From positions 1 to 62,057 of the forward strand of contig CAAEMT010000064.1 of the NCBI GenBank assembly GCA_900757145.1: DNA of 62,057 nt. The letters run 5' to 3'. Below, in pieces: positions 56,678 through 62,057 of this stretch. This DNA is from Lachnospiraceae bacterium (GTDB taxonomy: Bacteria; Bacillota; Clostridia; Lachnospirales; Lachnospiraceae). The position numbers were made by a program, and so were the translations under genes. The notes beneath the pieces are model-generated. The model worked only from the letters and a program-made list of their open reading frames with translations. It was not told the DNA's origin and did not search any database. Each line of letters starts with the position of its first letter. Position 1 is the first letter of the stretch.

Positions 56678-58995
56678 AAAGCTATCTGAGCCTGATTCCC
56701 ATTTCCGCTAAGGTACGAAAGAGACAGAACCGGATGACGATTCTGTGTATCACGATTGCCGTACTTCTTGTCACGACCATTTTCAGTATGGCGGATATGG
56801 CAATCCGCATGGAAAAAGCACGGATGATCAAAGAACAGGGAAGCTGGCATATCATGCTGAAAGAACCGTCGGATCAGCAGATCAGCGAAATATCCGCGAG
56901 ACCGGATGTGGCGGCTTCCTCCCGTTATGACGGACTGAATTATGATTTATCTCAAGATTACACGATCAAAGGAAAAACCTGTGTCATCGCAGGCGGCGAT
57001 CCCGAGATCCTGACTGAAATCTATGATGATCTGACACAGGGATCGTACCCTGCAAAAAAAGACGAGATCTTACTTTCTAATCGCGCAAAAGAAATGCTTT
57101 CTGTGGAGATCGGAGATACGGTCACGCTCCATACGCCGAACGGAGATTTTGACTATACAATTTCCGCGTTTGGCGGAGACGTTACGATCTCCGATGACGC
57201 AGACGTTGTCGGAGCCTCTCTTAGCTGGGAAGCCTTTCAAACGCTCGCCGGATCAGTCGGAAGCAAGCCTGCTCCTGTCTTCTTTGTTCGTTTCAAAGAT
57301 CACACGCCTGTCCGCAAAGTCATTTCCGACCTTCGGCAGACGTATGGCTTCACCGATGATACCTTATCTGAGAATACTGCTCTTCTTGGATTGACGGGAT
57401 TGAGCAGCGATTCTTACGTCATGGGCATGTACCTTGTGGCTGCTACTTTGTTTGTACTCGTTCTGGCTGCGGGCGTCTTTATGATCGCCGGAAGCCTGAA
57501 CAGCCAAACAGCACAGCGGACGCAGTTTTTTGGAATGCTGCGCTGTATCGGCGCAAGCAAAGCCCAGATCATGCACATCGTCAGACTGGAAGCGCTGTGC
57601 TGGTGCAAAACAGCCATCCCGATCGGCATAACAGCCGGAATCGTATGTACATGGCTGCTTTGTGCTCTGCTCCGTTTCGGTACAGGCGCTGAATTTGTGC
57701 TCATCCCGCTCTTTGGCATCAGCGCCGTCGGTATCGGCAGCGGTGTCGCAGTCGGTATTCTGACTGTACTGCTTTCTTCTATTTCTCCTGCGAGACGGGC
57801 GGCAGGCGTTTCTCCTGTCGCGGCTGTTACCGGAAATCTCTCAGAAAAAAAGAGCTCGGTGCACCCCATCCGAAAAAGCTTTTTGAAGATTGAAACGGTG
57901 CTTGGGATCCACCATGCCGTATCCTCTCCTAAAAATCTGCTTCTCATGACCGGTTCTTTTGCCCTGAGTATTATTTTGATCCTAAGCTTTTCGGTACTGA
58001 TACAATGGGTAAATATGGCGCTCACCCCTTTAAAGCCATGGGCGCCGGACGTATTCTACAGCAGTCCTGCGAACGAGTGTGAGATCGGGAAAGACCTTGT
58101 GAAAAAAATCGAAGAAAAACCGTATGTAGAACGTGCCTTTGGGCGGATGTATCAGAGCCTTTCCGCAGAATATGAGGAAAAATCAGGACAGATCGACCTG
58201 ATCTCCTATGAGGAGCAGCAGTTTGAGTGGGCAAAAAAAGATCTGATTGAAGGCGATATCGAAACTGTCTTAAGCGGCAGAGGCGTACTGACCGTCTTTG
58301 ATCAAAGCAACTTGCTTCATACAGGCGACACGATCAGGCTTGGAAATGCAGATCTTACCGTTGCCGGAGTCCTAAAAGACAGTCCTTTTGATACATCAGA
58401 CCATCCTACTGTAATCTGCTCTGAAAAACTTTTTTACACGCTTACGGGCAAAGACAGCTACTCCGTTGTGGATGTCCAGCTCTCAAAAAAAGCGACGCAG
58501 CAAAATATCAATGAGCTGCACGCATTAGCCGGAGAAGAATATCTCTTTTATGACCGCCTCGATCAAAACAAAGACACGCAGAATACATATTTTATGTTCT
58601 GCCTGTTTGCCTACGGTTTTCTTGCCGTAGTCACACTGATCACGGTGATCCATACGATAAACAGCATTTCCATGAGCGTATCTGCCAGAACGAAGCAATA
58701 CGGAGCTATGCGCGCAGTGGGAATGGATCATGTACAGATCAGAAAAATGATCATCACGGAAGCCTCTGCCTACACGACACTCGGACTCTTTGCGGGCTGT
58801 ATCCTCGGCTTACCGCTGCATCATTTTCTGTATTCCCAGATGATCACGAACTACTGGGGAACCGCATGGCAGTTTCCCGGCGCATCCATCGCAGGAATTC
58901 TTTCGTTTCTCGTACTCACCTCACTGCTTGCGCCCTGCGCGCCTGCAAAAAGAATATGCCGTATGGCAGTTTCAGAGACGATCAATGAGCTGTGA
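56674..58995 (+). CDS. FtsX-family ABC transporter permease
   Basis: A 773-aa permease with two FtsX/MacB repeats: a first membrane segment (about 22-40), an outer domain (about 45-240), three membrane segments, then a second set after about 420. Recognisable parts are ILLSNRAKEMLSVEIGDTVTL, FFGMLRCIGASKAQIMHIVRLEAL in the first FtsX core and KQYGAMRAVGMDHVQIRKMIITEA in the second. The length is between MacB and BceB. The lack of the very large single BceB outer loop makes it closer to general FtsX exporters or lantibiotic-resistance permeases. Confidence 0.9.
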   Translation: MKSYLSLIPISAKVRKRQNRMTILCITIAVLLVTTIFSMADMAIRMEKARMIKEQGSWHIMLKEPSDQQISEISARPDVAASSRYDGLNYDLSQDYTIKGKTCVIAGGDPEILTEIYDDLTQGSYPAKKDEILLSNRAKEMLSVEIGDTVTLHTPNGDFDYTISAFGGDVTISDDADVVGASLSWEAFQTLAGSVGSKPAPVFFVRFKDHTPVRKVISDLRQTYGFTDDTLSENTALLGLTGLSSDSYVMGMYLVAATLFVLVLAAGVFMIAGSLNSQTAQRTQFFGMLRCIGASKAQIMHIVRLEALCWCKTAIPIGITAGIVCTWLLCALLRFGTGAEFVLIPLFGISAVGIGSGVAVGILTVLLSSISPARRAAGVSPVAAVTGNLSEKKSSVHPIRKSFLKIETVLGIHHAVSSPKNLLLMTGSFALSIILILSFSVLIQWVNMALTPLKPWAPDVFYSSPANECEIGKDLVKKIEEKPYVERAFGRMYQSLSAEYEEKSGQIDLISYEEQQFEWAKKDLIEGDIETVLSGRGVLTVFDQSNLLHTGDTIRLGNADLTVAGVLKDSPFDTSDHPTVICSEKLFYTLTGKDSYSVVDVQLSKKATQQNINELHALAGEEYLFYDRLDQNKDTQNTYFMFCLFAYGFLAVVTLITVIHTINSISMSVSARTKQYGAMRAVGMDHVQIRKMIITEASAYTTLGLFAGCILGLPLHHFLYSQMITNYWGTAWQFPGASIAGILSFLVLTSLLAPCAPAKRICRMAVSETINEL

Positions 58996-59001
58996 AAATA
59001 T

Positions 59002-59038
59002 GGAAGCTGTCACTATTTTTGCGATAGTGACAGCTTCC
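59002..59038 (+). terminator. intrinsic terminator after the ABC permease
   Basis: A perfect 15-bp stem GGAAGCTGTCACTAT / ATAGTGACAGCTTCC with a TTTTGCG-type loop is followed by CTTCTCTCTTTT. A second inverted repeat, CTCTCTTTTAT-CCTC-ATAAAAGAGAG (about 59042-59067), may serve the convergent genes. Confidence 0.88.
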
Positions 59039-59085
59039 CTTCTCTCTTTTATCCTCATAAAAGAGAGCTGAAATCAACCATAATT

Positions 59086-59738
59086 TTATTGTTCCTGCTT
59101 ATAAATTGCCCGTATGGATAAATAAAGCCCAAGCATTCCGGTAAGAGCAATGGAGATCCATCCGATTATAAGGTAAGGCGTTTCTACCTGATAAACAGCA
59201 ATCAAAGAAACTGCTGTCCAGGGAAACAGACTGGCAGGGAAAAGCATATCCCGCGATATATTAAATCCCCCAATTAAAATCCCGGTAAAAGCAATCCGAA
59301 TTTTGTAAACATGGTGATTAGCGCCTTTGCAAAATCTATACTGAACTCGTCCGGATAAATGAATTTGCTTCCTAACAAAGTTACGGCTTCTATATATATC
59401 AGCAATATAAAATACCAAAAAAACCAAATAGCCAATTTAGATAATAGAACTGATATCCTCGAAACGGCAGAAGTAAGTACATTCCTTAAAGTGCCTGATT
59501 GATATTCCTTTTGGACTAAATTTGTAATAACAAGTCCACTAAGTATAGATAAGACCAAAAAGTCAACAAGACAGCAGATCATTACCCAGTCCAGCGCTGC
59601 TTTCGGGGGTGTTGATATCGCTTTGTCCTTTATGATGACTAAAACCGGAACCAACATTGTAATTAACGTTCCGCTATAAAACATCGTATCCTTCTTTAAT
59701 TTTAGAAGCTCTGACTTAATCACATTAAACAAATCCAT
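59086..59738 (-). pseudogene. ABC-2 type permease (lantibiotic-immunity-like), frameshifted
   Basis: The first frame (59738 to 59274) gives MDLFNVIKSELLKLKKDTMF and four membrane segments, ending after MFTKFGLLLPGF. The family sequence resumes in another frame with FTGILIGGFNISRDMLFPAS and SLIAVYQVETPYLIIGWISI to the stop at 59086. Joined, they are about 215 residues, shorter than the 245-250 usual for LanG/MutG-type permeases. So a small deletion as well as a frame change is likely near 59280-59310. The promoter and ribosome site (GGGGGA) are intact. Confidence 0.7.
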
Positions 59739-59854
59739 TCCCCCTGATTAACCTCCATATTGATTCCCTGCAAAACAGGATAGGTATTTCCCTTTGTGAC
59801 ATAAGATTTTTTCAAATCCGTAACCGTTAAAATTTTTTTGTTATAATCTCCCAT
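59720..59854 (-). pseudogene. N-terminal remnant of a MacB-type ABC ATPase
   Basis: A 44-codon frame reads MGDYNKKILTVTDLKKSYVT, then GNTYPVLQGINMEVNQGEW and ICLM before a stop. This is the start of a MacB/LolD-type ATPase up to the residues just before Walker A, where a family member would continue MGPSGSGKTT. The frame stops inside the start of the following permease gene. The rest of the ATPase gene appears to have been deleted, joining the two genes. Confidence 0.7.
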
Positions 59855-59858
59855 CACA

Positions 59859-60632
59859 TCACCAGCCCTTTTTGCGAACTATCTTTTTCTTCTTAGTAAC
59901 AGTCAATGTACCGGGTGCTTTCTTTTTATTTGCAAGAATAACGATAGAAACTAAAAAAGTCAAAACTATTGTGATCAAAGCGGGAAAAATGTGATAAGTA
60001 TAGCCGTATTCCGCACCACAGGCAGGATCCACTACAATCATACTTGCTTTAATCGGATAATAGTTTAACAGTGTTCCTTCAAAAGTTCCGAAATATCCAT
60101 ACACAAAAGCTAGTGCAACCCCACCTAAAAAACTATTTGCCGAACAACAAAACAGCAAAATAATCGGCAAGACTGAAATATAGATTCCTATATTTGCTCC
60201 GGTAACACGAATAAACATATTGAACAGATTGCTAAAATGTACTCCCGGAAATCCAGCAATAATGTTGATTACTACTGCTATCGCACAACCTATAAAGCTA
60301 AAGATGATTGTCAAAAACAATAGAACAAGTAATTTTCCAGAAAGCAGCTGTTTATATGGAATAGGAATGGTTGATATATTCTTCATCGTATCGTCTGTAT
60401 ATTCCCTTGTTATAATATAACCTGCTATCAATGTAATGATAATCGGAAAAAACAAGGTACAGTTACTAATCATAACTTGCTGCATAAAATAGTCAAATGT
60501 CCATGTCTGTCCACCGTTGGCTGTGGAATAAAACAGTGACAGCAGCGGAGAAAGCACCGTCATAATAATTCCGGCTTTCATTACGGAATAGCGTTTTAGT
60601 TTTAAAAATTCAGTTTTTATTATCTTTCCCAT
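59859..60632 (-). CDS. ABC-2 permease, lantibiotic-immunity-like (LanG/LanE type)
   Basis: A 257-aa permease with six membrane segments, starting MGKIIKTEFLKLKRYSVMKAG, the typical 'EFLKLKR' N-terminus of this group. It includes GYIITREYTDDTMKNISTIPIPYKQLLSGKL, conserved in BcrB/SpaE-type proteins. The start at 60632 has ACGAGG 8 nt upstream. It directly follows the other permease gene. With the ATPase at 61440 it forms a three-part peptide-export or immunity pump. Confidence 0.82.
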   Translation of the reverse strand: MGKIIKTEFLKLKRYSVMKAGIIMTVLSPLLSLFYSTANGGQTWTFDYFMQQVMISNCTLFFPIIITLIAGYIITREYTDDTMKNISTIPIPYKQLLSGKLLVLLFLTIIFSFIGCAIAVVINIIAGFPGVHFSNLFNMFIRVTGANIGIYISVLPIILLFCCSANSFLGGVALAFVYGYFGTFEGTLLNYYPIKASMIVVDPACGAEYGYTYHIFPALITIVLTFLVSIVILANKKKAPGTLTVTKKKKIVRKKGW

Positions 60633-60637
60633 ATCTT

Positions 60638-61447
60638 TTACCTCGTCCATTTTTTATAAAAGCGAATGATCAACCACAACGAAAGTATAACAGTAATTGC
60701 CAGAATAAAAATTGTATGGCAAGTGGTCGGTACAATCGCATAGGCTTCCGGCAAAAGATTGTCTTTTTGCAAATGATCCATCATTAAGCCGCTTGTCCAG
60801 TTCATAACACACATAACTGGGAAAGAATTTAAGAAAGAAATTTTTGCAGCACTTATAGATGTCCCAATCATTCCCCCTATGCCCCAGTTAAAAATGGAAT
60901 AAAAAAATGCAAGCAGGATAGAAAGCAAAAAACTTTTGTTAAAGTAAATAATTAAAAATACAATCGGCAAAGAAGCTGCTACAATAAGAACTCCAAAAAT
61001 AAAGCTCATAAATATCTTATAAATCATACCATAAACCATTCCTACATGAAACAGTTTACAAAACAATGCGACAGATAATGTGCTTGTTAGGCAAAATGCA
61101 ATGCTGAAAATAAAGAGCATAGAAATTTTTGCCATAATAAGCTGTGTGTTTGTAACAGGAATTGTTCTAAGGTTTTTGGAAGTATCGCAATCTCTTTCTA
61201 TAAAAAACAAAGTAGCGGCAATGATACCAATTAGACATGGAAGCAGAAAAACCAATCCATATCCCAGCATCATCGTATAAACGTAATCAAATCGGGTTTG
61301 AAGATAATGTTCCGTTGTATCTGCACCCGTTCCCGCCTTTGCCATATATGCCAAAATCAGCGGAAAGAATAACGCCAGTGACATCAGTGCGTATAATAAT
61401 CTTTTCCGCTTTAATTTCCAAAATTCGCATTTGATCAGTTTAAGCAA
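60638..61447 (-). CDS. ABC-2 permease, lantibiotic-immunity-like (LanE type)
   Basis: A 269-aa permease with six membrane segments, starting MLKLIKCEFWKLKRKRLLYAL. It contains TLFFIERDCDTSKNLRTIPVTNTQLIMAKI, equivalent to the REYTDDTMKN segment in its partner. Its start overlaps the stop of the ATPase gene by eight bases. The gene is AT-rich compared with the 41-52 kb region, as are its neighbours, which hints at acquisition by transfer. Confidence 0.82.
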   Translation of the reverse strand: MLKLIKCEFWKLKRKRLLYALMSLALFFPLILAYMAKAGTGADTTEHYLQTRFDYVYTMMLGYGLVFLLPCLIGIIAATLFFIERDCDTSKNLRTIPVTNTQLIMAKISMLFIFSIAFCLTSTLSVALFCKLFHVGMVYGMIYKIFMSFIFGVLIVAASLPIVFLIIYFNKSFLLSILLAFFYSIFNWGIGGMIGTSISAAKISFLNSFPVMCVMNWTSGLMMDHLQKDNLLPEAYAIVPTTCHTIFILAITVILSLWLIIRFYKKWTR

Positions 61448-62057
61448 TTCCCTCGCCCCCCGTCACACGCTTGAAGTAATCTTCAAGGCTCTCTTCACAG
61501 GTATGCGCCTCCGATACCTCCAATCCGTTTTCCACAAAGGCAGTTACGATTTTCCCGACAGGCAGTTCAAGGTTATGCAGGCGCAGATTGTGATCGTCCT
61601 GTATAGAGAAATGCGTTTCATGGAAACTGCGTTCCAAAATCCTTGCCGCCTGTGCAGTATCAGAGAGTGTAAAACGGATATGCTTACTGCTCTTTTGCTC
61701 CAGCTCTGCAAGGCTTTCTTCTTCCAGCAGCGCGCCGTGATCGATAATTCCAATATCATCTGCCAGAAGAGATATTTCCGAGAGAATGTGGCTGGAAATT
61801 AAAATCGTTTTCCCTTTTATATCACAAAGCTCCCGGATAAAGGAGCGTACCTCTGCAATACCAATGGGATCGAGTCCATTGATCGGCTCATCCAAAATCA
61901 GTAGCTCCGGATCGTGCATAACGGCAAGAGCAATGGCAAGCCGCTGTTTCATGCCCAAAGAATACTGGGAAAAGAGCTTTTTATCTTTATAAGGCAGTCC
62001 CACAAGATCCAGAGCATCTCTGATGGCATGATTATTTGGTACACCTCGCAAAGTGGC
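61440..62057 (-). CDS. ABC transporter ATP-binding protein, BcrA/LanF type (5' end outside window)
   Basis: The visible 205 codons cover the second half of an ATPase of the bacitracin/lantibiotic immunity group. They include the signature FSQYSLGMKQRLAIALAVMHD, Walker B LLILDEPINGLDPIGIAEVR, H-loop ILISSHILSEISLLADDIGIIDHG, and a C-terminal extension typical of BcrA-type subunits. Walker A lies beyond the window edge. It leads an operon with two ABC-2 permeases, an ATPase remnant and a broken third permease. Confidence 0.87.
   Translation of the reverse strand, partial: ATLRGVPNNHAIRDALDLVGLPYKDKKLFSQYSLGMKQRLAIALAVMHDPELLILDEPINGLDPIGIAEVRSFIRELCDIKGKTILISSHILSEISLLADDIGIIDHGALLEEESLAELEQKSSKHIRFTLSDTAQAARILERSFHETHFSIQDDHNLRLHNLELPVGKIVTAFVENGLEVSEAHTCEESLEDYFKRVTGGEGIA

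Noticed and set aside
1..62057. CRISPR arrays, tRNA or rRNA genes, insertion sequences, phage genes
   Set aside because: I looked for regularly spaced repeats, cloverleaf-like sequences and transposase or integrase frames and saw none.

Overview
The window looks like a chromosomal segment of a spore-forming, gut-type member of the Clostridia, most likely Lachnospiraceae. The evidence is the Firmicutes S10 operon order, spoIIAA-spoIIAB-sigF and spoVAA/AB, AGGAGG ribosome binding sites, sigma-A promoters, THF, ZTP and glycine riboswitches, an ECF folate transporter, and a split purine pathway (stand-alone AICAR formyltransferase plus PurO-type IMP cyclohydrolase). The family assignment is inferred; no 16S gene or tRNA is present.

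Layout. 1-3960 (minus): start of the S10 ribosomal protein operon (rpsJ, rplC, rplD, rplW, rplB, rpsS, partial rplV) behind a structured leader of about 220 nt. 4005-11360: housekeeping genes, namely a DUF3783 protein, an RlmI-like methyltransferase, folT under a THF riboswitch, ftsH, ald and mscS. 11361-18760 (minus): an ascorbate-type PTS operon (ulaG, ulaC, ulaA, ulaB, a DeoR regulator, ulaE) ending in a cytoplasmic beta-propeller protein and a HAD phosphatase. UlaD and UlaF are not encoded here. 18853-24591: the ZTP-riboswitch-controlled purine pair, then a divergent glycine-riboswitch-controlled AGCS transporter and a MATE exporter. 24672-36464 (minus): an ABC-class ATPase (PF09818), spoVAB/spoVAA with a damaged small membrane protein gene, a FGGY kinase, a large RelA/SpoT-like protein with an altered catalytic motif, the spoIIA operon, a zinc-ribbon/TPR membrane protein and folC. 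36777-41637: a DUF6612-like secreted protein, an XRE regulator divergent from an NSS transporter across a palindrome, and a two-part ThrE exporter.

41713-51653 (minus) is the most unusual region. It holds two tandem secreted proteins, each an Asp-box beta-propeller fused to a solute-binding domain, followed by MalF- and MalG-like permeases, an HlyD/MacA-type adaptor with a long acidic Gly-rich insert, and a MacB/FtsX-like membrane protein. No ATPase is encoded. It combines importer and exporter-type envelope parts in one apparent operon and is my candidate for a new system.

51975-62057 is a defence and resistance region with several broken genes. It has a GNAT acetyltransferase; an arsenic-type cluster (arsC, thioredoxin-like protein, permease pseudogene with two internal deletions, no arsR); an intramembrane-sensing two-component system with a MacB/Bce-like ABC transporter; and an AT-richer lantibiotic-immunity-like ABC-2 cluster. 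That last cluster contains an ATPase remnant and a frameshifted permease and runs off the window end.
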